DNA from: an uncultured Blautia sp.
GTDB lineage: Bacteria > Bacillota > Clostridia > Lachnospirales > Lachnospiraceae
Assembly: GCA_900540785.1 (NCBI GenBank)
Contig: UQHF01000014.1
Location: 1 to 64,000 of the forward strand
DNA: 64,000 nt
Direction of reading: 5' to 3'
The notes beneath the pieces are model-generated. The model was not told the DNA's origin. It did no database searches and worked only from the letters and a program-made list of their open reading frames with translations. How positions within the stretch are numbered: position 1 is the first letter of the stretch; each line of letters opens with the position of its first letter. A program made the translations under genes and the position numbers. Below, piece after piece: positions 1-6,030 of the stretch.

Positions 1-90
<90 letters not shown>

Positions 91-145
91 ATTGATAATC
101 TCCTGTTTGTTTGAATGATTGAAAATATTATTTATCACTAATGAT

Positions 146-802
146 TTAAAATTTCCCTCTGAGTTCAACTACTTTTCCTATAATTTTCACGGGTTTTGAC
201 ATGATTTCTTCATTGCTGAAAAACATAGGTTCATAGCTTGGATTATTGGAAATTAATTCGATACCATCTCTATATTTCCGGAGCCTTTTGCAGGTAGCAT
301 CATCACCATTTATCATAGCAATTACAACATCTCCGGATTCTGCATCTTCCTGCTTACGAACAATAACAACATCGCCTTCACACATTCGCGGTTCCATGCT
401 ATCTCCGTGTATTTGAAGTCCGAAAAACTCTCCGGTTTTAGCCATTTCTTCTGAGATTTCTTCTGTATCTATAATGTCCTCTATTGCCTCAATGGGAATA
501 CCGGCAGCAACACGACCGAGGACGTTGATGACTACGCCTTTTCTTACTTCTTTAAGAGACTGAGTTGAGAGAGCGGATATAGAGTGAGTAGCTTCTTCTG
601 CCACTGTCCAGCCCATTAAATAAGATGGAGTGGTATCTAGAGCATTTGCAAATGCAGCAATTTTTCGTTGGGGAAGTCCTCGACCATCTGCTTCTATTTT
701 ATTAATAGAAGAGCGGGATTTGTAACCTACTTTTTTTGCTAATTCTTCTTGAGACATTTGGAGTTCTTCTCGTCTCAATTTTATTCTTTCTCCTATTTCC
801 AT
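146..802 (-). CDS. cI-like phage repressor (HTH + S24 LexA-type peptidase)
   Basis: The 218-residue protein has an N-terminal XRE helix-turn-helix (about residues 5-60, with SQEELAKKVGYKSRSSINKIE) and a C-terminal S24 peptidase domain. The domain has an Ala-Gly self-cleavage region (GRVAAGIPIEA), the catalytic serine in HGDSMEP, and the general-base lysine in the CKRLRKY segment. Such repressors hold a prophage silent and cleave themselves when RecA filaments form after DNA damage. The start is the ATG at 802 because GGAGG sits just upstream; an in-frame ATG ten codons earlier lacks a ribosome site. It is divergent from the Cro-like gene and shares an operator with it. Confidence 0.9.
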   Translation of the reverse strand: MEIGERIKLRREELQMSQEELAKKVGYKSRSSINKIEADGRGLPQRKIAAFANALDTTPSYLMGWTVAEEATHSISALSTQSLKEVRKGVVINVLGRVAAGIPIEAIEDIIDTEEISEEMAKTGEFFGLQIHGDSMEPRMCEGDVVIVRKQEDAESGDVVIAMINGDDATCKRLRKYRDGIELISNNPSYEPMFFSNEEIMSKPVKIIGKVVELRGKF

Positions 803-822
803 AGCATTACCTCCATAATTGA

Positions 823-851
823 ATAATATCATATTGTAGATGAATTTTCAA
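823..851 (-). promoter_or_regulatory. Promoter of the cI-like repressor
   Basis: On the minus strand TTGAAA (846-851) is followed after 17 bp by TATTAT (823-828), a good sigma-A promoter 20 bp ahead of the repressor start. The -35 box lies within the 845-864 palindrome, which implies autoregulation. Confidence 0.7.
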
Positions 852-864
852 CACAAGTTGAAAA
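845..864. promoter_or_regulatory. Candidate repressor operator (20-bp palindrome)
   Basis: TTTTCAAC-ACAA-GTTGAAAA is a perfect 8+8 bp inverted repeat with a 4-bp spacer. It covers the -35 box of the repressor promoter and ends 6 bp before the -35 box of the rightward promoter, the expected place for a lambda-type genetic switch operator. Confidence 0.65.
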
Positions 865-870
865 ATATTG

Positions 871-899
871 TTGACAAAAATGAAACACGGTGTTAATAT
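871..899 (+). promoter_or_regulatory. Rightward early prophage promoter
   Basis: TTGACA (871-876), a 17-bp spacer and TATAAT-like TAATAT (894-899) form a near-consensus promoter. The predicted transcript start (about 906) coincides with the start of a 19-bp leader element that is repeated ahead of the rha-type gene. Confidence 0.8.
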
Positions 900-905
900 A
901 ACGAA

Positions 906-924
906 GTAGACAAAATGCCAACAT
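906..924 (+). repeat. Leader direct repeat, copy 1
   Basis: GTAGACAAAATGCCAACAT occurs here and again, identically, at 1151-1169. Each copy is followed within a few bases by a strong Shine-Dalgarno (AGGAGGTG here). This copy would be the 5' end of the Cro-like mRNA. Confidence 0.8.
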
Positions 925-941
925 GAACAGGAGGTGATATA

Positions 942-1154
942 GTGACGGATACTGCTGAATTAAATCGGATTATACGAGAATCCGGTTTTACAAAAAGCTA
1001 TCTTGCAAAGAAATTAGGAATAACGCTTTTCGCATTTCAGAAAAAAAGGGAGAATAAAAGCCAATTTACGGCGCAAGAAATTAAAACCCTTTGCGATATT
1101 TTAAAAATTAAATCGCTCAATGAAAAGGAAAAAATTTTTTTTGCAAAAATGTAG
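942..1154 (+). CDS. Cro-like small DNA-binding protein
   Basis: The gene encodes a 70-residue basic protein with one helix-turn-helix (SYLAKKLGITLFAFQKKREN, about residues 19-38), of the kind annotated as DUF739/Cro-like in Firmicutes phages. Start is GTG 942, set by AGGAGGTG at 929-936. It is the first gene rightward of the lysis-lysogeny switch. By position it should oppose the cI-like repressor at the shared operator; that role is inferred from position and size, not from a specific motif. Confidence 0.75.
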   Translation: MTDTAELNRIIRESGFTKSYLAKKLGITLFAFQKKRENKSQFTAQEIKTLCDILKIKSLNEKEKIFFAKM

Positions 1155-1169
1155 ACAAAATGCCAACAT
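1151..1169 (+). repeat. Leader direct repeat, copy 2
   Basis: This is a perfect 19-bp copy of 906-924, placed immediately before the AAGGAGG of the rha-type gene. No -10/-35 pair is visible directly upstream, so this copy lies within the early transcript rather than at a second start site. Confidence 0.8.
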
Positions 1170-1184
1170 AGACAAGGAGGAAGC

Positions 1185-1490
1185 ATGAACGAATTAAGAA
1201 AAACAACGATTACAACTTTGGAAGTGGCAGAGATGATGGAAACAGAACACTCCAAGATTATTAGAAAGTTAGAAGGAAGCAAAGACCGAAAAGGTTTTAT
1301 CCAGATTTTAGCTGAAGCCCAAATGGGCGTGAGTGATTATTTCATTCCTACCACATACCGCGATGCCAGCGGTAAAGAGAACAAGTGCTATCAGGTTACA
1401 AAACTCGGTTGCGATTTTCTGGCAAACAAATCCACCGGAGAAAAAGGTGTAATCTTTACTGCCAGATATGTGAAGCGCTTACCTTATTAA
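1185..1490 (+). pseudogene. 5' half of a Rha-family phage regulator (truncated)
   Basis: The 101-residue product matches the N-terminal DNA-binding domain of Rha-family phage regulators: TTLEVAEMMETEHSKIIRKL, then the characteristic YFIPTTYRDASGKENKCY and FTARYVKR. Family members normally continue for another 100 or more residues, but here the frame ends abruptly after VKRLPY. The next DNA carries genes on the opposite strand, so the gene has been cut by a rearrangement at about 1475-1490. A compatible C-terminal half (FYEMEHRETEK...) lies on the minus strand at 2282-2575. Start ATG 1185 has AAGGAGG upstream. Confidence 0.75.
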
Positions 1491-1702
1491 TGATTATGCT
1501 CACACTGCTCTCTGCACGGTCCATCTTTCTCTGGCACATCCACAAAGGGAAGCTCTGTTGAACTCTTTTCCGGAATACACCTGCCAAGAACAGCACTCAG
1601 CGTACTTTCACAAATACCTCCTTCTGCTTCGATCAGGCTCTCAATAATGCGGATTTTTTCGCTATCTCTGATAAGAGATTCAATGTCTACGGTAATTTTC
1701 AT
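1487..1702 (-). CDS. Small acidic prophage protein of unknown function
   Basis: The 71-residue product opens MKITVDIESLIRDSEKIRIIESLIEAEGG and ends in a His/Cys-containing tail (PCREQCEHNH). A GGAGAG lies just upstream of the ATG at 1702. It sits on the minus strand with four neighbours, against the direction of the rest of the early region, so it is probably part of an inverted segment. The two Cys and two His near the end could bind a metal, but there is no clear zinc-finger spacing. I do not recognise a family. Confidence 0.5.
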   Translation of the reverse strand: MKITVDIESLIRDSEKIRIIESLIEAEGGICESTLSAVLGRCIPEKSSTELPFVDVPEKDGPCREQCEHNH

Positions 1703-1755
1703 CTTGATTTCTCTCCGTTTCTGCCTTACAATAAGGCTGATATATTATTTTCTTT

Positions 1756-1791
1756 GACCCCGTCCAAGTTGCCGCTTAACGGGGTCCTTTT
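1756..1791 (+). terminator. GACCCCGT/ACGGGGTC hairpin with T-rich tail
   Basis: A perfect 8-bp inverted repeat with a 15-nt loop is followed on the plus strand by CTTTTCTG. It overlaps the last codons of the minus-strand membrane protein, so it may also act as a terminator for that operon, although the minus-strand tail is not T-rich. Confidence 0.4.
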
Positions 1792-1934
1792 CTGTTGCCC
1801 ACCAAAAAGTAAAAAGTCAACATTGCAATCACAACCGCCCCTGTGATCTGGGCAAGGGTATCTGTCCACTCCCAGAAGGGCAAATATGTAGACAATGCTC
1901 CGATGATGATGGACAAGATAACGTTACGTTTCAT
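1776..1934 (-). CDS. Small prophage membrane protein (52 aa)
   Basis: This is a short gene read from ATG 1934 to TAA 1776. The product begins MKRNVILSIIIGALSTYLPF, has two hydrophobic stretches (about residues 4-20 and 28-46) and ends NRKGPR. AGGAG precedes the start by about 10 nt, which favours this ATG over one four codons upstream. Its ATG overlaps the TGA of the preceding gene (ATGA), a translational-coupling arrangement. It is probably a two-helix inner-membrane protein of unknown role. Confidence 0.6.
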   Translation of the reverse strand: MKRNVILSIIIGALSTYLPFWEWTDTLAQITGAVVIAMLTFYFLVGNRKGPR

Positions 1935-2092
1935 AACTTCCATTCTCCTTTTGTCCAGTAGATTCCATTTGCGTCCTGGAAGATTTCCCAGTCACAGCAG
2001 ATTAGGCGCAGCGTGCCGATGTGTTTCATCTGGCTCATATCCTGACCTGTTGTCAGAGGACACGCCTGTTTGTGTATGTCGTATAAACTCAT
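1931..2092 (-). CDS. Small prophage protein, 53 aa, unknown function
   Basis: The frame reads MSLYDIHKQACPLTTGQDMS and so on, ending TKGEWKL, with a strong GAGGAGGG ribosome site before ATG 2092. It overlaps the HTH gene upstream by 4 nt and the membrane-protein gene downstream by 4 nt, so all three are translationally coupled in one minus-strand operon. No family recognised; several Cys residues are present but without a ligand pattern. Confidence 0.6.
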   Translation of the reverse strand: MSLYDIHKQACPLTTGQDMSQMKHIGTLRLICCDWEIFQDANGIYWTKGEWKL

Positions 2093-2298
2093 GCTGTTTC
2101 CCTCCTCTCTCCAGCTGGATATGTTTCAATAAATTTTTCTAAGTCGCTCCCTCTGACCTTTCTCCTTCCAGCTCCACTACCAAGAATCAGGTACGGGAGC
2201 TGTCCGGCATTCATAATATCGTAAACCGTATTGGCATTGACCAGTAAGATCTGCGCCACCTGTTTTACTGTGTATAATGGTTTATATGGTTCTATCAT
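2089..2298 (-). CDS. Excisionase-like helix-turn-helix protein
   Basis: The 69-residue product has the MerR/excisionase-type fold pattern YTVKQVAQILLVNANTVYDI then AGQLPYLILG and GRRKVRGSDLEKFIE, typical of HTH_17 small DNA-binding proteins. These serve as excisionases or as phage and plasmid regulators. The start is the ATG at 2298 because GGAGG lies 8 nt upstream; an in-frame GTG three codons earlier is too close to that site. It is the first intact gene of the minus-strand block and overlaps the next gene by 4 nt. Confidence 0.7.
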   Translation of the reverse strand: MIEPYKPLYTVKQVAQILLVNANTVYDIMNAGQLPYLILGSGAGRRKVRGSDLEKFIETYPAGERRETA

Positions 2299-2575
2299 GT
2301 GGGTCACCTCCTCCCCTTCCTAATGTAAGCTCCATCTGTTCATAGTCAGGTGCTTTTACAAAATCATCTGGAAGCCTAATACCAAACTGTTCAGATACCA
2401 TCTTGAACGCTTCGCAAATCTTCCACGGAGCTGAGCCTTGTTTCTCCATGCGCTTGTCCATTTCCTTATTAAAGGAAGCAACTTCGCCAAGAGATGTCGC
2501 TTTAGTTTCGTAAATCTTTTCTGTTTCACGATGCTCCATCTCATAGAAGGTGAAGTAGATGATTGAGCGTACGCA
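2282..2575 (-). pseudogene. Probable inverted 3' half of the rha-type gene
   Basis: The readable part runs FYEMEHRETEKIYETKATS, then a helical stretch including SAPWKICEAFKMVSEQFGIR and LPDDFVK, ending GGGDPHDRTI. I recall this PWKI...EQFGI.LP..FVK pattern from C-termini of Rha/antirepressor-type phage regulators (moderate certainty). No ribosome site or sensible start exists. Joining the 1185-1476 frame (ending FTARYVKR) to FYEMEHRE would give a continuous regulator, which supports an inversion that split one gene. The upstream boundary lies somewhere in 2530-2590, next to a methyltransferase fragment on the other strand. Confidence 0.5.
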
Positions 2576-2577
2576 GC

Positions 2578-3189
2578 ATGAAACGGGATATTGCATTTTT
2601 AATCCAGTATCACGGCGAGCAAAAAGCTGGGGAATCAAGAGGGCAATTGCTTTCCGAACCTATAAAAACTATCGATACAAGCAACAGGTACGGGTTGATA
2701 ACGGCGTTTATTACAAAATACTATAAAACTGGTATTGGACAAGGGTGCGATGAGCCGTTGCACACTATCACAACATCCCCGGGGCATTTTGGTTTAGTAT
2801 CTGCTTTTCTGATTAAGTACTATGGCACTGGATGTGGTCAGGAATTAACAGAACCACTTGCAACAATTACAACAAAAGACAGATTTGGACTTGTAAATGT
2901 AATTATAAATATTTCAGGAGAAAAATATATCGTTAAAGATATTTTTCTTCGGATGTTGAAACCAGAGGAATTGAAATTGATGCAGGGATTTCCAAAGGAT
3001 TACATCATTGATCGGGATATAGAATGGAAGAAATATCCTATAAAAGAACAGGTTGCAAGAATTGGCAACAGTGTTGTACCGGTTATGGCTAAAGCGCTGG
3101 CAGAAGTTAATTGTCCATATCTTAAAGTCGGAAACAGAATGCCGAATCTTATTATTGATGACAATGAAAATCAACTTAAATTCGCGTGA
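2578..3189 (+). pseudogene. C-terminal fragment of a phage C5 cytosine DNA methyltransferase
   Basis: The frame encodes a target-recognition region with three repeats of the type EPLHTITTSPGHFGLV, then motif IX-like RMLKPEELKLMQGFP and motif X IGNSVVPVMAKAL, all characteristic of phage m5C methyltransferases. The cofactor motif FxGxG and the catalytic PCQ loop, normally in the first 150 residues, are missing. No ribosome site precedes any start. The product therefore cannot be an active methylase and is a remnant left by a deletion that ends near 2575. Confidence 0.8.
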
Positions 3190-3220
3190 TAAATAGAGAA
3201 GGAAACAGGAGGATGGAAGA

Positions 3221-3646
3221 ATGAACAGAGAAATCCTTTTTAAAGCAAAAAGAAAAGATAATGGTGAATGGGTGGAAGGGTATTATAGAGCGGATCCTGA
3301 TTTGAACAATCACTTTATTTGTGGGTGGAATTATTATCTCTCTGAAAATGGACTGGAAAGGGAGCCATTTGAATACGAAATAAATTCAGGAACCCTCTGC
3401 CAGTACACGGGACTTACCGACAAGAACGGGGATAAGATTTGGGAGAATGATATTTGCGATAGAAAAGAAAAATATCCTGAAATTGTGACATATAACAAAG
3501 GAGATTGGCAGTTAGATTACAGCTATGTGTTTAGGAAAGAGATGCACACAGATGTTTGCAACCTTGGATTCTATGTTTGTGAAAGAAAATGCGTGGAAGT
3601 AATAGGAAATATATTTGACAATTCAGAACTTTTGGAGGTGGAGTAA
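3221..3646 (+). CDS. YopX family phage protein
   Basis: The 141-residue protein opens REILFKAKRKDNGEWVEGYY and contains LCQYTGLTDKNGDKIWENDI, the hallmark of YopX-family proteins common in early regions of Firmicutes phages. The molecular role of the family is unknown. AGGAGG precedes ATG 3221, and the stop overlaps the next start by one base, so it is co-translated with the DUF551 gene. Confidence 0.9.
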   Translation: MNREILFKAKRKDNGEWVEGYYRADPDLNNHFICGWNYYLSENGLEREPFEYEINSGTLCQYTGLTDKNGDKIWENDICDRKEKYPEIVTYNKGDWQLDYSYVFRKEMHTDVCNLGFYVCERKCVEVIGNIFDNSELLEVE

Positions 3647-4122
3647 TGAACGTATTAGAGAAGATTTTGGAAGAGATAGATACCGAAGTGCAGAAACAGA
3701 GAGAGCTACGCAAGGGTTTGAAAGGTACACTGGGATACAGGCTATATGAAAAAGCTGCGTCTGTGTTTAAGGGAATCGTAACGAAGCACATGGATGAGCT
3801 TCCGGATGGCGGTTGGATTCCAGTAAGTAAACGGCTGCCAGAGCCAGATAAAATGGTAGTGGTCACTGTGCATTGTTCTGAGTGGATTTCCGATTACGAT
3901 TCCGTTTGGGTTCCAGAAAATCAAAAGATACATCATAGCGAAGAATGTCTTGTGAGTATGGGATATGTTGTAAATGATCTTGGAGATTGGGCTTTCTTTG
4001 ACAGGGATGGATATGAGATTCCTTGTGACAAAGAGTTTGGAAAAGATAAAGGAGACGTTTACAGTGTAGTGACTGCATGGAGACCGTTTGAAGAGTTGGA
4101 ACCGTACAAAGGAGGAGAATAA
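3646..4122 (+). CDS. DUF551 domain phage protein
   Basis: The 158-residue product contains GGWIPVSKRLPEPDKMVVVT near residue 46 and ends with VTAWRPFEELEPY, the two ends of the DUF551 domain found in phage early proteins. The function of the family is unknown. The first 45 residues form a predicted charged helix (LEEIDTEVQKQRELRKGLKG). Start ATG 3646 overlaps the upstream stop and is preceded by TTGGAGGTGG. Confidence 0.85.
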   Translation: MNVLEKILEEIDTEVQKQRELRKGLKGTLGYRLYEKAASVFKGIVTKHMDELPDGGWIPVSKRLPEPDKMVVVTVHCSEWISDYDSVWVPENQKIHHSEECLVSMGYVVNDLGDWAFFDRDGYEIPCDKEFGKDKGDVYSVVTAWRPFEELEPYKGGE

Positions 4123-4361
4123 TGGATACACAGAAAGCAATAAAGTATTTCTCGGGTAAATTAGAGAGGACATTGAGTAACAGAAGAAGACAGGCTTACG
4201 AAGCTGCTTTGGAGGCTCTGGAAAAACAGGTTCCAAAGAAAGCAATTGAGCATGAAACAAAGTTTGCTCCAATGTATGAATGTCCATCATGTGGCTGCAT
4301 AGATGTGTATGGGCAAGAAAATTGCGATGAATGCGGACAGAAAATCAAGTGGGAGGAATGA
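4122..4361 (+). CDS. Small phage zinc-ribbon protein
   Basis: The 79-residue protein has a helical N-terminal half and a C-terminal zinc ribbon with two CxxC pairs (CPSCGC and CDECGQK). Zinc ribbons of this sort occur in many phage accessory proteins; binding partners are unknown. The ATG overlaps the previous stop (TAATGG) and GGAGGAG precedes it, so it belongs to the same transcript. Confidence 0.7.
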   Translation: MDTQKAIKYFSGKLERTLSNRRRQAYEAALEALEKQVPKKAIEHETKFAPMYECPSCGCIDVYGQENCDECGQKIKWEE

Positions 4362-4391
4362 GATTCGTGAAAAAGAAAGAAGTGAGTGAGA

Positions 4392-4574
4392 ATGGGATAT
4401 AGAAACAGCGAAGGCTATAGTGACCCGACAGCAGGTAGAGCGATAAGCAAAGCCGACAGGATGCCGACACATGTGTACAACGCTTATAAGATCCTGAATG
4501 AGGTAGCTGGACTGATGGGGTTGGAAGTAACAGCAGTGAGAGACCGAAGAACAAAGCAGGAATGGAAGAGGTGA
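4392..4574 (+). CDS. Conserved small phage protein
   Basis: The 60-residue product opens MGYRNSEGYSDPTAGRAIS and continues ADRMPTHVYNAYKILNEVAG, a sequence type I associate with conserved hypothetical proteins just before the late regulator in Lachnospiraceae phages. The start is uncertain between GTG 4386 and ATG 4392; neither has a strong ribosome site. It overlaps the following gene by 13 bp. Confidence 0.6.
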   Translation: MGYRNSEGYSDPTAGRAISKADRMPTHVYNAYKILNEVAGLMGLEVTAVRDRRTKQEWKR

Positions 4575-5017
4575 CGCCAGTGGAATTATCAATCCAGGAG
4601 GAAAATGAGCAAAAGAAAGAATATCTCCGTTCTTACCGGAAAGCATTGCGGAGGGAAGAACGGATTCTTGATGAAATTCAAGAGCTGCGAATGAACAAGA
4701 TGTTTCCTTCTGTCGTGAATGATGGAATGCCGCGGGGCAGTGAGCAGTCTGATTTATCGAATTATATCGTTGCGTTGGACGAGATGATCGAAGAACTGAA
4801 GAATGAGAGACTGGAGCGGGCAAAATTAAGGCAGAGGATAGAAAGAGATATTCGGGCACTGGATAATGAGGATGAGCAGGAGGTGTTGAGACTTCGGTAC
4901 ATAAAAGGGTTGAAATGGGAACAGGTAGCTGTAGAGATGGGGTATAGTTGGCGAAGAACGCATGATATTCATAGTAGAGCTTTGAGAAATTTTGAATATA
5001 AAGAAAAGACTGCATAG
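4562..5017 (+). CDS. Phage sigma-like late transcription regulator (DUF1492/ArpU type)
   Basis: The 151-residue protein has a long coiled-coil (about residues 10-100) followed by a sigma-70 region-4-like helix-turn-helix: EDEQEVLRLRYIKGLKWEQV, AVEMGYSWRRTHDIHSRAL. This layout is that of the small late-gene regulators placed directly ahead of terminase genes in Firmicutes phages. The start ATG lies inside the upstream gene. By position it should activate the packaging/structural operon, part of which has been deleted here. Confidence 0.8.
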   Translation: MEEVTPVELSIQEENEQKKEYLRSYRKALRREERILDEIQELRMNKMFPSVVNDGMPRGSEQSDLSNYIVALDEMIEELKNERLERAKLRQRIERDIRALDNEDEQEVLRLRYIKGLKWEQVAVEMGYSWRRTHDIHSRALRNFEYKEKTA

Positions 5018-5019
5018 AA

Positions 5020-5049
5020 TTGCACACTCACTCTATGTTATAGTATAAA
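5020..5049 (+). promoter_or_regulatory. Candidate promoter of the pre-terminase RNA
   Basis: TTGCAC (5020-5025), 18-bp spacer, TATAAA (5044-5049). It lies directly after the late-regulator gene, so it could be the late promoter or the promoter of a short RNA ending at the 5184-5212 terminator. Confidence 0.45.
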
Positions 5050-5055
5050 TGGATT

Positions 5056-5212
5056 TGAATGAATCTCATTGAACTCCTTCGTATGAATGACTGTCAGGTA
5101 TCACGGCCTAGCAATCAAATCAGGCTCATACGGTATCGCCTAGGGACAGAAGACCGTACCCCACGAAAATATATCTCAGAAAAGGGCTCTGCAGAAATGC
5201 GGGGTTCTTTTT
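5056..5212 (+). ncRNA. Candidate structured prophage small RNA
   Basis: The 200-bp gap between the late regulator and the tRNA has no ORF but has a promoter-like sequence at one end and a strong terminator at the other, giving a predicted RNA of about 157 nt. Inside are complementary segments CTGTC (5091-5095) with GACAG (5145-5149), CCTAG (5107-5111) with CTAGG (5140-5144), and TACGGT (5129-5134) with ACCGTA (5153-5158). The last crosses the first, which would make a pseudoknot. GGTATC..GCCTAG also occurs twice (5097-5111, 5132-5143). No known RNA family is recognised. Confidence 0.4.
5184..5212 (+). terminator. Rho-independent terminator before the tRNA
   Basis: A ten-pair stem GGGCTCTGCA / TGCGGGGTTC (with G-U pairs) is capped by a GAAA tetraloop and followed by TTTTT. 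It ends four bases before the tRNA. Confidence 0.75.
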
Positions 5213-5216
5213 GTAC

Positions 5217-5290
5217 GGACCTTTAGCTCAGCTGGTCAGAGCAACCGGCTCATAACCGGTCGGTCCTGGGTTCGAGTCCCAGAAGGTCCA
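5217..5290 (+). tRNA. Prophage tRNA with CAU anticodon (probably tRNA-Ile2)
   Basis: The 74-nt cloverleaf has acceptor GGACCTT/AAGGTCC, a D-arm AGCTCAGCTGGTCAGAGC, an anticodon stem ACCGG/CCGGT around CTCATAA, and a T-arm with GGTTCGAGTCC. The discriminator is A and CCA is not encoded. The body closely resembles the Firmicutes tRNA-Ile2 (GGACCTTTAGCTCAG... with CTCATAA), whose C34 is converted to lysidine by TilS to read AUA. An elongator tRNA-Met is less likely given the acceptor stem. It lies directly ahead of the small terminase gene. Confidence 0.85.
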
Positions 5291-5322
5291 TTTACAAAAC
5301 AAACGAAGAGAGGTGGCGATGT

Positions 5323-6030
5323 TTGAATGGAAAAATAAAAGCAACAAATGCAGAACTTGCCTATCAGGATTACTTAAAAGGTATGAAATACAAAGAAATA
5401 GCCGAGAAATACGGTGTGACCATAAATACAGTAAAGTCCTGGAAGACCAGATATAAATGGTCAAAGGATGGTAAAAAAAGTGTGCACACAAAAACAGGAA
5501 AGGTGTGCACACAAAAAACTAAGTTAGGAAACCAAAATGCAGCAGGACATGGAGCACCTGAAGGAAACAAGAATGCAGAAAAATACGGATTCTTTTCAAA
5601 ACATCTCCCGGATGAAACTAGGGAGATTTTTTCTGCCATAGAAGAAGCAGATCCACTAGACCTTCTCTGGCATCAGATACAGCTTGCGTATGCTGCCATT
5701 ATACGTGCGCAAAAAATCTCGTATGTAAAAGACCAGATGGATAAAACGGTGGAAAAGGTGGAAGAGAAGGTTGGAAATGTAATTGGAGAGAAATGGGAAG
5801 TGCAGCAGGCATGGGATAAACAGAATGAATTCTTAAAAGCCCAGGCACGTGCCCAGGGGGAATTGAGAGCGCTTATCAAACAATATGATGAGATGATGAA
5901 TAAAGATTGGGAGACTGCCTCCGAAGAACAGCGTTGCAGGATTGAACAAATCAGAGCACAGACAGAACGTATTTCGTCGGTAACGCAAAGCGAGGATGAA
6001 GATGGAGTGATTATAATCAATGACATGTAA
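5323..6030 (+). CDS. Phage terminase small subunit
   Basis: The 235-residue protein has an N-terminal HTH (DYLKGMKYKEIAEKYGVTIN, TVKSWKTRYKW), the GNQNAAGHGAPEGNKNAEKYG linker and a helical oligomerisation region, the pattern of PBSX/YqaS-type small terminases that recognise the pac/cos site. The start is TTG 5323, with AGAGGTGG upstream; there is no in-frame ATG that keeps the HTH. It overlaps the large-subunit start by 11 bp, as is usual. It appears intact although its partner is broken. Confidence 0.85.
   Translation: MNGKIKATNAELAYQDYLKGMKYKEIAEKYGVTINTVKSWKTRYKWSKDGKKSVHTKTGKVCTQKTKLGNQNAAGHGAPEGNKNAEKYGFFSKHLPDETREIFSAIEEADPLDLLWHQIQLAYAAIIRAQKISYVKDQMDKTVEKVEEKVGNVIGEKWEVQQAWDKQNEFLKAQARAQGELRALIKQYDEMMNKDWETASEEQRCRIEQIRAQTERISSVTQSEDEDGVIIINDM

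Noticed and set aside
1843..2142. A 99-codon plus-strand frame
   Set aside because: Two coupled minus-strand genes with good ribosome sites and ATGA overlaps cover the same DNA; the plus-strand product is Cys/Ser/Arg-rich without a start site.
1475..2590. A site-specific invertible (phase-variable) segment
   Set aside because: The two ends share only about five bases in inverted orientation, and joining at that word would not restore the rha frame. A one-off rearrangement or an assembly join is more likely.
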